A stretch of DNA of 64,000 nt. It comes from Paraglaciecola sp. MB-3u-78 (GTDB taxonomy: Bacteria > Pseudomonadota > Gammaproteobacteria > Enterobacterales > Alteromonadaceae). The notes beneath the pieces are model-generated. The model was not told the origin of the DNA, ran no database searches, and worked only from the letters and a program-made list of their open reading frames with translations. The first letter of the stretch is position 1, and each line of letters opens with the position of its first letter. The position numbers and the translations under genes are program-made. Location: the NCBI RefSeq assembly GCF_002835935.1, contig NZ_PJCF01000007.1:1-64000 (forward strand), written 5' to 3'. This document shows, in pieces, positions 48,287 to 58,845 of this stretch.

Positions 48287-51200
48287 TCAGGTACCTCGAA
48301 ATCCACTAATAGTACCTATTTGCGACGACGGAAAGGAGCTAAAGGACACAAAAAGTTCTTTTTCCTCCAGCCAAATACCCAACTCGTCATTTTTCCATAC
48401 CAGTTGGAGGTGAAGCTGCAATAAATCCAGCCTTAATTGTCCTAAGTCGAGAGACAACTCACTAGGGGATATCTCAGGAACTCTAAACAAGGGGGCTTGC
48501 GTTGAATACATTGGATTGCTAGATAAAACAGGGATAGGCATAGTCACTTCAGGTACATCCACATCAATGTCATCTTCATATACCTGAATAATAAAATTAA
48601 ACACAGGCTCGCTGGATGGGGAGGGTTTTACTGGTGTCAGGTAGCTAAAGTTAAAACCGTCACCGTCTACATCTAAATTTACGGAATTATGCAAGTATAT
48701 TGCATCACCTTTCTCCGTATCGAGCACAGGTACACTCACAGTTATGCTGCCCAAATCGAACAAATTCAGGCCATTTATGGCAATAAGATCAAAAAGTACG
48801 ATCATATCTTCGCTAGCACTATGACTGTTATGTAGATTTATCTGTTGACTAGCAATGGGCAACATTTGATTAGCTTGCATGCCTGGCAGTTTGATCGCCA
48901 ATTGCCAGTTAAGATCAAATTGCCAGCTAAGCAACTGTCCCTGTGCATTTAAGCTGAATTTGCCCGATACTGCGGCATTAAGATGTAGTCCGGCAATTTC
49001 TATATTGGCCGGTAGTTGTTGCGGTGTTAAATCCAATCCAAAATCGGCATTACCCTGGATAGTGACCCCGTTACTACCAATAGAAATACCGCCATCTAAC
49101 CAGTTTCGTCCTTGCCAGAATAATTGACCTTCTGCACCAAGCATCCAATTTTGCCCACTGGCTTTTACACTGCACTGACCTTCAATACCGGCACCCAGTA
49201 CCGTAAATTTACCCTCTCCACTCAATGCAAATTGCGGATTTTGGCTAGAAAAATCCACCATACCAGCTAAACGCATCTGTACATTAGTTAAGGGTAACAG
49301 TCCCAACTGCCAACTTTGATTGTTGCCATTTAGCTGGGCACTTAGCTGCATTTTTTTGTAGCCGATTGAGCCAGAGACTTGCGTGAAGCTTTTACCTAAT
49401 AATTGCAATTGACCCAAACCTTCTAGGGCAATCAGCTGTTGTGGACCAATGCGCCCTTCACAACTCAAGTGCAACGCCATTAACGGAGTATTTCCAAACA
49501 CCGTAATGGCAGGTTCGAACTCAAGCTGACCGGCCAAGATGACATGCTCCTGACTGATATCCACGTGCCCCTTGATGACAATTTGCTCTGCAAACAAGCG
49601 TAACTCACCACTGCCCTGCAAGGCAAAGTCAGGATTGGATGACAACATCAAACTGGCTGGTTGTTGTTGGTCAGCAATCAGCAAACGGGCAATCGCATTT
49701 TGTGGGCTGCCGTTGGGTAATATTATCCAATCAGCATAAACACTGGCATTAATTCGTGCGAAGGAGTCAGCACCGGCACTGCGACCTTGCAATTGTAAAC
49801 GGCCATGCAGTTGCAAAGGCAGGCTTAGCTCAATCCCAGCCACCCGCAGCGACAGGGGCTCGATATCTAGGCTGGAAAACAGTGAAAATTCGCCGTTACT
49901 ATTAATGCTGCCCAGCATGGAGTAAATCTGGCTATCAATCACATTGACCTTAGCAACCACGGCCAAGGCGAACTCGCTGCCAGAAGCCATAGCTGCACTG
50001 ATATCTGCTTGGCTAAAACCGACAAACTCATCCATTAAACCGCTTTGGTCGGGTGATAACTGATTAGCCAAAGGCAGCAACTGTGCGGAGGATATTGCTG
50101 AGCCCATTGCCAGTTGTGTCGATTTTTTCTGGTACAACACAAAATCATCAAATTGCGCGCCCTGATCCCACCAACTATCCAAACCTACGCGGCCTTGTGT
50201 AAGTGCATGCTGGTTGTCTTGCACAGCACACCACAGTTGTCCATCGACCCAAATTTTAATGCTGGTAATGTCTTCGCTTTTACTCATGTTTTGCAGCATA
50301 TCTTGCAAGCTTGAGGCGCGGATATTGATAGCTTTCAATGTTGTTTTGTTAGAAAAACGGCGACTTAAACCTGCAGTGGTATTGCTGCGGCTGCTGGTTT
50401 CCAATCGAATTTGATAGGTTTTGTTGGGTTTGAATGCAGTTTTGCTGACAAATAAGGTGGTGGCTCGTCCATCTACCAGCTTCACCAGATCCCATTGCTT
50501 TTGCTCCTGGGTCATGCGGAAACGATAAAAAGTGTCTTTGTTTTGAAAATGAAACACCAACCCCAATCCGTCGTTATCCTGAGATGTTAATTGTACTTCT
50601 AATTTCAGATCCTCAACTACTCTCGGCATATAAATTAACATAGTGCCATAACGTGCGGGTGAGTTATCCCCGACATTATTGGCCTGCACTAATCGCCCAC
50701 TATCAACCAGCCACATACCTTTGCCCCGTTTCATGCCAAAGTCCTGTACTTGCCAGTCACTTAGGTCATTGTTGTGAAAATCATTGTGATACAACAATTC
50801 ATATAGGGGGGTAGCTGGGTCGATATCATTTTGATTATCTGCTAGTTGGGCCAACTCTTGGGCCTGCATCAACATAAAAGTGGCGCTGGCATCAAAGAAT
50901 ACAAAACGCCCGTGCAATTCCACCTTACGCAGCGGTGCCGGTAACAAGGCTAAAATACTCGACAAAGAAAGCTGTGGTGGCTGACTAAGCATACTTTGCG
51001 TCCATTCAATGCCTTGCAGAGACGTGTCGCTAATTCGCTGCAAAACCTCCGCCAATGTAGATTGAATTTGCTGTGCCAAGGCAATGATAGTGGCTACATT
51101 GATCTTGCCAGAAAAGTCGGTGTTGACCACGCCATTTAGCACTGGAAACATTTGGGCTACGGGAGCTGGCAGGCTTATTTGCCCATTAAACAATTCGGCA

Positions 51201-54200
51201 TACATGATATTAGCAATGTGTCCGTTTGGATCAATAGGCACGCTGGGATCAGCAATAAAACCCATCAGTTCAAAAATTAACAAAGGGCTGGGATGGGGGA
51301 AAGGTCGGCTCAAGTCAAAACTCAGGCCAAAGCCCCCAAGATTGATACGTGTGCAATAACGGTCAAAATAGGGCGAAGCATCGTTTAGCATGGGCATCGT
51401 TGGGGCGCCCGTCATGGGCAATATAGTAAAGTAGTTTTCGCAAATATGACTGATACCATAATCTGCGTTACCCAAGGCAAAATCGAAAGATGTGGTGATA
51501 TTGGTGGACATTACAGGACCGAAAAAAGGCGAAACTTTAAAGCGTTTTAGATCCGCACGAATGGCCCCTGGCACAATCAGTTGCAAACCGTCCCAAGTCG
51601 GTTGGCAAAGACCATTCATAGGCGGTGCAGGCGGTGGAATATCACTGCGCAAGTCGATATCAAAACCAATCAGCGGTATGACAAAATCTACTTCGCCTAA
51701 GGTGACCGGGATCAAATCCAGTTTAAACTGCAGTTTGTTGTTTACTGGCAAACGCAGGCCAAAGCCTAGTTCGTTTGAGGTATCGGCATCTTCGATCAGT
51801 TGTTGTGACAGAATTAATTCACCAGCAAAATCGATCAGCAAGCTATTTTTCGAATAACCGTAACCAAAGACCAGACGATCAAGATTTACGCTACTTCCTG
51901 GATAGTGGCCAAAATCGGGCAAGGGGATAGGATTAACTCCACCCTCAAGTGCAAAATAAATGGCATCGGCTGAAATCCCAAGCTTGAATACTAAGTCTGC
52001 CATGGCGACCAAAGGATCATCAGGAGCAAAACCAATTATCGATGCCGCGCCTTCAACGCGCATATCGGATGGATTGTTAAAGGGTAAAACGAATTTGGCA
52101 TCCGTTATTTTGAACTGTAATTGTGTGTCCACATGCAGCCAACCCAAGGACACATCTACAGCGCCTTGATAAATTTCAATACCAGTTTGATAGATTTCCT
52201 GACTCCCCTGAACCCCAACAATGCCTAACATTTGGTGCACAGCCAGCACGGCTTCATACAAAAACTTGCGTCCGACTAACTGGAATAGGTCTGCCTGAAT
52301 GCTGGGTATTACACGAAATTTTTGCATGAAAATAGCCTGAGTATCTTCATTGGCCTGCTCAAGTTGCTGCAATAAGTCTCTGGCCTCTTCGAGTTCTTGA
52401 TCCAGGCGGTTTATTTCAGCGGCTATTTCGGGCTCAAGGTTTTGCAACCAGCGGTTTGGGTAATCCCAACTACCATTGTCATCTTTGAGTCGGTTCAAAT
52501 CGTTAAGACTCAAAGGTAGCTTGGGAATAGCGATAGGAATGGTTAATTCATTGAAACCAAAACTAAGACTTTGCTCACTTAATTCAAATTCAAGTTCAAC
52601 AAACTGACCGGCAAATCCTAGTTCGGTATTGATGGAAAAGGCAAAGGCCAAAGGCTGATCAGCCGCTGGATTTTCTTCGCCCATGCTCAGGCTGATTTTT
52701 TTCAGCTCGACACTGACATCTATGTCCAAGTCAATTTCAGTGCCATTGTTTTGAGCCCCAACGAGACTCGCGCCACCTTTGAGTAAGTCTGCCAACATAT
52801 CAAACAGATCTAGCTCTAGTCCCGCTTGGTCAAATACACATTCTGCATTAAACCAAATGTTGTCTGGGTTGAATCCCAAGGTTAAGCTGGCCTGCCCGCT
52901 TAAATCAATCTGGCTAGCAATAGCCAGTAAACGATTCAATTGCTGGGCAATCATAGGTGGCACAAAACCGCTTAGTTGCTCAGGCAACACTGGATGTAAC
53001 ACGAAAGAGCCAGATAATGTGAGCTGCCCGCTAAGTTCATCGTCAGCATTGCTTAAGTTCAGCTCAATTTTTTTAATCACAATTTCGATGGGCGCGTCGG
53101 GTAACACCAAGCCGGGCAACTGCAGGTGCAGGCTGAGTGGGTTAGCTATGCTAGCGCTAAGCTTAGTACTGTCGGTATCTGCTTCTGTATCTGTGTCAGT
53201 GTCAGTGTCAGAAGTATGTATCTCAGCCTTAAACTGCAACTGCATCCAACCATCTTCGTCACCGCTATCCAGCTCGATAAAATCTTGTAAGCCCAGTACC
53301 TGCAGTTGTTGTAGGTTGGCCAAGTCTGGCAAGCGTAATAAAAAGCCTAGGCTTAACTCACCATTAAAATCTGCGCCAGTTTTACTCAGTTGAATATCAA
53401 TGCTGGCATCATCGACCTCAGGTCGCAGACTTGGCGGGATGAATCGCCATAACTGGTCTACATCATCTAGCTCAGCCTGAATAGCCAGCGCCATGTGTTC
53501 TTCATGCCAACTGATATTCAAGCTGACCTGCGCATCATTAGCAGGCATTGGCAGAAAATTGCTCTGTTGCGCAAGATTGATACGACTGGCGATATCCTGC
53601 CACTGCATCTCAATCACCAGTTCAAAAATCGCCAACTGCGACTGATTTGGTTCATCCTCATTATCAATAAACACCAACACCAGTTGGGCCTGATTGATTT
53701 GCGCTAATCCATCAATGTTGATGTTTTCCAGTTTGATCAGCAAATTGTCTTGGCCCTGCTGATGCTCAAACTGTATCTCAAGATTATCAGCCTGTAGGCT
53801 TAAACCATCCACCTCTAGGCTGATACTGGTTGTTCCCTTAAGCTCAAAATCGCCGTCAGAGTCAAACTCTCCCAGCAACTGCAACTCGCTTAAGGTCAGT
53901 ATTTGACTCGGATGCAACAGTGGAATACGCAAGGGGGAATGGGCCGATAAGCCAATCGAATAGTTATACTGATTTTCTCCTGCGTAGGCAAAGCCCAGTT
54001 CGGCTAAAAATAACCCTTCGATATAGGGAAATTTGAGTATGCCCTTTACATGAGTGCCAATAGGAATATTGGCTGCAACCACTACATCAAGTTGTTGTAG
54101 GGCAAATTGCAGGTTTTGTGCAAACAAACTGCCAGCCAACTCGGACTGGGCAATATCAATATTTTCACCATCATCTACCACTGTCCAAGATAAACTAGCC

Positions 54201-54907
54201 GAGACTGACAACCCTTGATTGCCCAGCGCCAGATTTTCCAGATCGGCTTGAATTCCGGGCAGTTCCTGAGTATTAAGCTGCAGGGGGATATCCCAATAAA
54301 ATTGCGCAGACTGCGCATGTATACCTCGAAAACTCTGATTGAAACCCAGATCCGTGATATCGGTATCCACCGCATCAGCGTTGGTGATCAGGCGGCAATC
54401 TTGCAAGCCTAGCACTAACCCCGTACCCGCAATACTGAACGGCGGAACTGAAAACTGCTCCATCTCAGCGCTAATATTCAACTGAGCATCAATACCTAGC
54501 GTACCTTCCACTTCAAAGGCGAACCCTGCTAAGGCATCTTGTTCATTGTCAGGCGGAACTGGCAGCAATAAGGTGTTTTCAATAACAATCCGCAACGGGA
54601 AATGGCGCAGAGTGACACCGATGGGGGCTCCTGCATGCACTAATTCACACAAAATCAATGGCCACTGGTCAGCACTTTCGCGAAATACCCCTAAGCTCAG
54701 TGCATTCAATCCCGGCACGTTGAAGAACACACTTTGCTCAACGGCCAACACCATATTGTAGGTGCTAACACCCTGCTCTTGGGTTTCAAAAAAACTGGTG
54801 ATTTGAATGTGTTCAAAGAAATCCGCAAATAACTGGTCGAGTAAGTCATTTAAAGGCCCTAAGGGAATATTGTCCTGTACGTTTTGCAAACTACTTAATG
54901 ACGTCAT
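48287..54907 (-). CDS. Giant beta-rich protein of about 2206 residues, unknown function
   Basis: The start is the ATG at 54907 (MTSLSSLQNVQDNIPLGPLN), 4 nt after the upstream gene; the frame extension to 55051 would run into that gene. No signal peptide or membrane helix is seen. Nearly the whole protein consists of alternating hydrophobic-polar strands. Notable parts are a FRGIHAQSAQFYWDIPLQL segment near 200, an acidic DTDTDTDTEADTDS stretch near 570, a coiled coil EINRLDQELEEARDLLQQLE near 830, and a LamG-like/concanavalin-type segment at about 1360-1600 (FHNNDLSDWQVQDFGMKRGK; IKIWVDGQLWCAVQDNQ; QGRVGLDSWW). Repeats of LxLxGxxxL type dominate 1650-2060. I do not recognise the family. Tight coupling to the OmpA-domain gene suggests a joint structure. 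Confidence 0.7.
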   Translation of the reverse strand: MTSLSSLQNVQDNIPLGPLNDLLDQLFADFFEHIQITSFFETQEQGVSTYNMVLAVEQSVFFNVPGLNALSLGVFRESADQWPLILCELVHAGAPIGVTLRHFPLRIVIENTLLLPVPPDNEQDALAGFAFEVEGTLGIDAQLNISAEMEQFSVPPFSIAGTGLVLGLQDCRLITNADAVDTDITDLGFNQSFRGIHAQSAQFYWDIPLQLNTQELPGIQADLENLALGNQGLSVSASLSWTVVDDGENIDIAQSELAGSLFAQNLQFALQQLDVVVAANIPIGTHVKGILKFPYIEGLFLAELGFAYAGENQYNYSIGLSAHSPLRIPLLHPSQILTLSELQLLGEFDSDGDFELKGTTSISLEVDGLSLQADNLEIQFEHQQGQDNLLIKLENINIDGLAQINQAQLVLVFIDNEDEPNQSQLAIFELVIEMQWQDIASRINLAQQSNFLPMPANDAQVSLNISWHEEHMALAIQAELDDVDQLWRFIPPSLRPEVDDASIDIQLSKTGADFNGELSLGFLLRLPDLANLQQLQVLGLQDFIELDSGDEDGWMQLQFKAEIHTSDTDTDTDTEADTDSTKLSASIANPLSLHLQLPGLVLPDAPIEIVIKKIELNLSNADDELSGQLTLSGSFVLHPVLPEQLSGFVPPMIAQQLNRLLAIASQIDLSGQASLTLGFNPDNIWFNAECVFDQAGLELDLFDMLADLLKGGASLVGAQNNGTEIDLDIDVSVELKKISLSMGEENPAADQPLAFAFSINTELGFAGQFVELEFELSEQSLSFGFNELTIPIAIPKLPLSLNDLNRLKDDNGSWDYPNRWLQNLEPEIAAEINRLDQELEEARDLLQQLEQANEDTQAIFMQKFRVIPSIQADLFQLVGRKFLYEAVLAVHQMLGIVGVQGSQEIYQTGIEIYQGAVDVSLGWLHVDTQLQFKITDAKFVLPFNNPSDMRVEGAASIIGFAPDDPLVAMADLVFKLGISADAIYFALEGGVNPIPLPDFGHYPGSSVNLDRLVFGYGYSKNSLLIDFAGELILSQQLIEDADTSNELGFGLRLPVNNKLQFKLDLIPVTLGEVDFVIPLIGFDIDLRSDIPPPAPPMNGLCQPTWDGLQLIVPGAIRADLKRFKVSPFFGPVMSTNITTSFDFALGNADYGISHICENYFTILPMTGAPTMPMLNDASPYFDRYCTRINLGGFGLSFDLSRPFPHPSPLLIFELMGFIADPSVPIDPNGHIANIMYAELFNGQISLPAPVAQMFPVLNGVVNTDFSGKINVATIIALAQQIQSTLAEVLQRISDTSLQGIEWTQSMLSQPPQLSLSSILALLPAPLRKVELHGRFVFFDASATFMLMQAQELAQLADNQNDIDPATPLYELLYHNDFHNNDLSDWQVQDFGMKRGKGMWLVDSGRLVQANNVGDNSPARYGTMLIYMPRVVEDLKLEVQLTSQDNDGLGLVFHFQNKDTFYRFRMTQEQKQWDLVKLVDGRATTLFVSKTAFKPNKTYQIRLETSSRSNTTAGLSRRFSNKTTLKAINIRASSLQDMLQNMSKSEDITSIKIWVDGQLWCAVQDNQHALTQGRVGLDSWWDQGAQFDDFVLYQKKSTQLAMGSAISSAQLLPLANQLSPDQSGLMDEFVGFSQADISAAMASGSEFALAVVAKVNVIDSQIYSMLGSINSNGEFSLFSSLDIEPLSLRVAGIELSLPLQLHGRLQLQGRSAGADSFARINASVYADWIILPNGSPQNAIARLLIADQQQPASLMLSSNPDFALQGSGELRLFAEQIVIKGHVDISQEHVILAGQLEFEPAITVFGNTPLMALHLSCEGRIGPQQLIALEGLGQLQLLGKSFTQVSGSIGYKKMQLSAQLNGNNQSWQLGLLPLTNVQMRLAGMVDFSSQNPQFALSGEGKFTVLGAGIEGQCSVKASGQNWMLGAEGQLFWQGRNWLDGGISIGSNGVTIQGNADFGLDLTPQQLPANIEIAGLHLNAAVSGKFSLNAQGQLLSWQFDLNWQLAIKLPGMQANQMLPIASQQINLHNSHSASEDMIVLFDLIAINGLNLFDLGSITVSVPVLDTEKGDAIYLHNSVNLDVDGDGFNFSYLTPVKPSPSSEPVFNFIIQVYEDDIDVDVPEVTMPIPVLSSNPMYSTQAPLFRVPEISPSELSLDLGQLRLDLLQLHLQLVWKNDELGIWLEEKELFVSFSSFPSSQIGTISGFRGT

Positions 54908-54911
54908 GACC

Positions 54912-55985
54912 TTAGTCCTCTTCCAGAGTGACTTGCACAAAACCCGCAGGCACAAAACTGAGTTCGGCATCGGGAACTGCAATATTCTGACCGGCGCCAA
55001 AAATAACCGTATAAGCAAAAAAATAGCCGCTATGCAGCATAAACAGGGCACCCTCAGCCTTACCCAAAATACTCAGTCCAGCAGATACTGTGGCGTAGTT
55101 AAAGGATTGCATATCTTTAAATGTCAAGGCTTCGGAGGTTTCAAACTCACCTCCTACATTGACAATATCCACGCTAAAGCCAATGTTCTGCAACAGGTTT
55201 GAGGTTTTCGCATAGTTTGCAGGGCCATCTGAATTCAACCCTTTTAAGAGTCGCTTGAGAAGAGGGAATTTTTCTACAAATTTAAGTTTTTTCAATTTAT
55301 CAAACAATCCCACCGATATACCCAGTTGCTCAAATTTAATGGATTTAGTAATGGCTGTGGCTGGGCCACTAGCCCCATCGGGTAACATAGTCAGCGTACC
55401 TAAGCCGCCCGACAGGAAAAAACCACTACCTGCTGGACCAAAATCAATTTTCCATTGGGTGCTAGCAAGAGCAGCGTTCCCTGTCGGTTGCGCCAGAGTA
55501 ACTTTCAGCACATAGACAATTTCTACCCGTCGATTCAGAGGACTGTCCTGAGCATCGACACCCAAGTCGATCAATTCTGACTCCCCCTTGCCTGACACCT
55601 GAAAATTGTTCTTAAGCATGTCGGCATGGGGAATGCTCATAGAGTCCATTATTTCCAGCAAATATCGATGAACCTCTGCAGCACGTTCTTCTGAAAGCAA
55701 GAGGTTGTTATGCTCTTCGCCAATACTGCTGGCGTAGCCGGTAATGCTGCCGATGCGAATTTGGTAGCTAGGTAGCAAATGTTTATCGACTAACTTTTCA
55801 ATCGCCTGACGGTGCTCATCATCCAGCAGCGCAGGCTGTCCATTAAATGGCAAATCCTGCAAAATAATTCGGTGATATTGGTATAACAAGGTATCGAGAT
55901 TAATTTTACGTTCGACTTCCAGTTCAACCTTGTTGACCAGTTCTTCACGTTGTAGATTAACGGCGGTGTTAGTTTGTGCGGACAT
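54912..55985 (-). CDS. OmpA-like-domain protein without signal peptide, partner of the giant protein
   Basis: The start is the ATG at 55985 (MSAQTNTAVNLQREELVNKV), with GGAGAG 7 nt upstream; an ATG at 56000 also exists. The 357-residue protein has an OmpA-like peptidoglycan-binding domain at about 35-165: GSITGYASSIGEEHNNLLLS, then SEERAAEVHRYLL, VSGKGES and the conserved PLNRRVEIVYVL. The rest is beta-rich with a Lys-rich helix (FDKLKKLKFVEKFPLLKRLL). The absence of a signal peptide is unusual for this domain. It precedes the giant gene by 4 nt. Confidence 0.7.
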   Translation of the reverse strand: MSAQTNTAVNLQREELVNKVELEVERKINLDTLLYQYHRIILQDLPFNGQPALLDDEHRQAIEKLVDKHLLPSYQIRIGSITGYASSIGEEHNNLLLSEERAAEVHRYLLEIMDSMSIPHADMLKNNFQVSGKGESELIDLGVDAQDSPLNRRVEIVYVLKVTLAQPTGNAALASTQWKIDFGPAGSGFFLSGGLGTLTMLPDGASGPATAITKSIKFEQLGISVGLFDKLKKLKFVEKFPLLKRLLKGLNSDGPANYAKTSNLLQNIGFSVDIVNVGGEFETSEALTFKDMQSFNYATVSAGLSILGKAEGALFMLHSGYFFAYTVIFGAGQNIAVPDAELSFVPAGFVQVTLEED

Positions 55986-56510
55986 AAAGCGGCTCTCCAT
56001 GCAAAGTTGAGTATTCCTATTGACGCGCAATACAAACAAACCACCTTGCACTTATGAGCTGAGGGTTAAGCCCTCAGTTATTAGTTATTAGTTATTAACC
56101 TTATTAGTGCATGCTGCAAGGTATGATCAGCTAATTTAAATTAACTTGCTGATCAATAGAGAATTTTTTATTGATAATAATATCAACTCACCTTGTGTCT
56201 CATAGCAATATGACGCATCCGTCTGGAAAGTTAAGGCCATACTTTGGCTAGTCTTTAATATCCAAAGAAAACAACCTTATCCCTAAATAAGGCGCACCAC
56301 TTAATTTAAAATAACGTGATTAAAATCAGCGTGTTAAAAGGATGAAATATCTTTACCCAAGGATTCAACATATCCAGCACTGCTATTATTATGACTACCA
56401 AGACGGGCATGTGAAGGTCTTTGAGGCGATAGAAAAGTAATCAGACATTGATAAAACAACAGTATTTATTTGTGTAGATCAGATAAGTGGAATGGATATG
56501 ATCCTTCGCA
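55986..56510. other. Spacer upstream of the giant-protein operon
   Basis: A perfect hairpin CTGAGGG-TTAAG-CCCTCAG (56059-56077) is followed by three tandem TTATTAG-type heptamers (56078-56098). The operon promoter should lie here. A 32-codon open frame at 56342-56440 is listed separately. Confidence 0.5.
56342..56440 (+). CDS. Very short ORF, 32 residues, doubtful
   Basis: An ATG at 56342 directly after AAAAGG opens a frame translating as MKYLYPRIQHIQHCYYYDYQ with a charged end (KVFEAIEK). The aromatic-rich composition looks protein-like, but there is no family recognition. It could be a remnant. Confidence 0.2.
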   Translation: MKYLYPRIQHIQHCYYYDYQDGHVKVFEAIEK

Positions 56511-57614
56511 TCAATCAATAAGTTGATATTCTTGATGCAGAATTTTAATTATTTCAGCTTTAGGGTTTTGACTTAAGGTAAGAGGTTGTCTGGTAATTTT
56601 TTCTGCGATATCAATATAAGTCTTAGAAACCTGCATCAATACCTCAACAGGTAGCGCATTGTCTTCGGCCAATGCTTGGCGCTCCGGCATACGTTGTTTG
56701 TTTAGCAAAATATCAGGATCAGGGAAATGATTTAGCAATAACTGACGGAATCCTTCTTTAGAGTTTTCCACTACCCTGCCCTGAGCATATTGCTGTGCAT
56801 CCCAAATTCTTGACGAATCTGGGGTGCCCACTTCGTCCATGTAAATCAATTTGTTATCACCATCTAAGTCTTTGACATAACCAAATTCAAACTTAGTATC
56901 AACAAACACTTGCCCGACCTCAGACAAAGCCTGGCTAATCAGCGCAAACCCTTCAGTTAATAATTTTTCATACAGTGAGACATCGCTTTGTTTTTTAAAG
57001 TTGAACGCTGAATAGTTATCGAGGATATTCTGACGGGTGATATTCACATCATCAGCTTCAGGCACATTAGGGATGCCCTTTAAAATCCCTTTTGTGGAGG
57101 GTGTCATAAGTAAGTGGGCTAATTGGCTATCTTGACTAAGTCCTTCTTCAAGCTGGATACCACAAAAGTCTCTTTCACCTTTATCATAAGCGCGCCACAT
57201 TGAGCCTGTAATATATTGACGACAAATTGCTTCAATCATCACCGGTTGTGCTTTTTGAACTATCCATACAAAAGGGTGTGGAATATCGAGTATATGACTG
57301 TCTGCTAGACCTTGTTGCTTAAATAAAGTGAACCAGTGATTAGAAATGGCATTTAAAGCAGCACCTTTTCCGGGCACACCTAACATGCCGTCTTCACCGT
57401 GCCAAATACAATCAAAGGCAGAGATACGATCGCTAATAACCATAATGGCTAGTGGCGTATCATAGGGCACTGGATAGGCTTTTTCTTCAATTAAACGACG
57501 GCTGTCTTGCTTAGTTAACCAATAAACAGAACGCACTTTACCGCTGTGCACCGGTAATTCAGTACGAATAGGCAGGTCATTGTTAATCGATAAAATTGAA
57601 TCCGCAATCGACAT
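56511..57614 (-). CDS. purC: Phosphoribosylaminoimidazole-succinocarboxamide synthase
   Basis: PurC adds aspartate to CAIR in purine synthesis. The 367-residue protein is the long form common in marine Gammaproteobacteria, not the 237-residue E. coli form. Family motifs are [57 protein letters not shown] and TPDSSRIW. It is downstream of bamC in the dapA-bamC-purC order. Confidence 0.96.
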   Translation of the reverse strand: MSIADSILSINNDLPIRTELPVHSGKVRSVYWLTKQDSRRLIEEKAYPVPYDTPLAIMVISDRISAFDCIWHGEDGMLGVPGKGAALNAISNHWFTLFKQQGLADSHILDIPHPFVWIVQKAQPVMIEAICRQYITGSMWRAYDKGERDFCGIQLEEGLSQDSQLAHLLMTPSTKGILKGIPNVPEADDVNITRQNILDNYSAFNFKKQSDVSLYEKLLTEGFALISQALSEVGQVFVDTKFEFGYVKDLDGDNKLIYMDEVGTPDSSRIWDAQQYAQGRVVENSKEGFRQLLLNHFPDPDILLNKQRMPERQALAEDNALPVEVLMQVSKTYIDIAEKITRQPLTLSQNPKAEIIKILHQEYQLID

Positions 57615-57714
57615 ACTATGCCAACTCCTTAATGTGAAGAATGTAGAACGCTTTAAATGATACTTATTTTTGAAAAGAGCCCTCTGGCTGCGCTAACAAT
57701 CAGAGGTAAATCAC

Positions 57715-58836
57715 TTATATATCTAGATCGTCAGCCGACATAGTTTTTGAAAATGTGGGGTATAAATCTGTTAATTTATTGACGGGGAATGGATTGCTCT
57801 CATCGTCTAATAATGTGATAGAGGTTTTTTTGCCTACAGAGACTACTTTGATACGATACTCTTCAGTGTCTAACTTCATCTCATTTTTGTCACTAGACCA
57901 AATATTGCTCCACCAACCTTCTTCAGCACCATTGTATTTAACAAACAATAAGCCATTAGACTTATCATAATCTTTTACATCAAAGCCCAATTTTCTCAAT
58001 ACAAGTAACAATCTGGGCCAAGTGATTTCATAGTCGGCGTCGACTACAAAAGCAGGCTCACCGTCACTATCAAACCCTAAGTCCATCTGTAAACCTTCAC
58101 GAATTTGACGAAAACGTTTGACGTTAGCGACTTTTGCTTCAAACTCATAGTTCTTCACTACTCGATTCAGAACGTCGACTTCGTTACGTCTTTTATCTTT
58201 AGCTTTGGTTATCTCGGTGCTCTGAGCGTCCAATTTTTCCCTATAATCAACCAATTCAACACTGAGACTTGCGGTTCTTCCATGAGGTTTTTTATCTAAG
58301 GTAAATTCGAAGCGTTGACCGACAGTACGTTCTGATTTTGACCAGCTATACCATTTATTGTCTTTACTTTCGTCCATCACCATCCAGTCTGTGATCAAGC
58401 GCTGGTTGTCTTTGTCAAACATCTCGACGCCAATACCCTCGGTTTCTAAAAATCGAATCAGCGAATTCCAAACGGCAGTATCTAGAGGTAAGGTATCATC
58501 AACCTGATCAAACCAAACAATGGCATTTTTTGAGCCTTCTTCTATATGAGAGCCTGACACCACAGCCAATACCAATGAAGGCGACAGCACACTCAAATCT
58601 TTGCCCATAGCATTTTTCGGCGCGTTTTCACCTAATTCTGGGAGTTTATAGGCGTCATTAAAATGAGGCGAGTCCACGTCATCTGGAATATTTATTTTTT
58701 GACCAGGTTGCTCTTTGACATAATCAAATGAACCACTGGCAATTTGTCTTTCTTCTAATGAACTACAGGCGGTTAACAGAGTGGCAGTTAAAACAGAGGC
58801 TGTCATCAAAGCGATTGATTGAAAATTATAGGTCAT
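57715..58836 (-). CDS. bamC: Outer membrane assembly lipoprotein BamC
   Basis: BamC is an accessory lipoprotein of the BAM complex. The 373-residue precursor has a lipobox LLTACSS (Cys24), an unstructured N-terminal segment (QKINIPDDVDSPHFNDAY) that binds BamD, and two helix-grip domains with LLVLRKLGFDVKDYDKSNGL in the first. It follows dapA by 9 bp. Confidence 0.93.
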   Translation of the reverse strand: MTYNFQSIALMTASVLTATLLTACSSLEERQIASGSFDYVKEQPGQKINIPDDVDSPHFNDAYKLPELGENAPKNAMGKDLSVLSPSLVLAVVSGSHIEEGSKNAIVWFDQVDDTLPLDTAVWNSLIRFLETEGIGVEMFDKDNQRLITDWMVMDESKDNKWYSWSKSERTVGQRFEFTLDKKPHGRTASLSVELVDYREKLDAQSTEITKAKDKRRNEVDVLNRVVKNYEFEAKVANVKRFRQIREGLQMDLGFDSDGEPAFVVDADYEITWPRLLLVLRKLGFDVKDYDKSNGLLFVKYNGAEEGWWSNIWSSDKNEMKLDTEEYRIKVVSVGKKTSITLLDDESNPFPVNKLTDLYPTFSKTMSADDLDI

Positions 58837-58845
58837 GCTATCTCC

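Noticed and set aside
52779-53393. 204-codon ORF opposite the giant gene
   Set aside because: Ser/Lys/Leu-rich translation typical of an antisense frame; the opposite frame is continuous over 6.6 kb.
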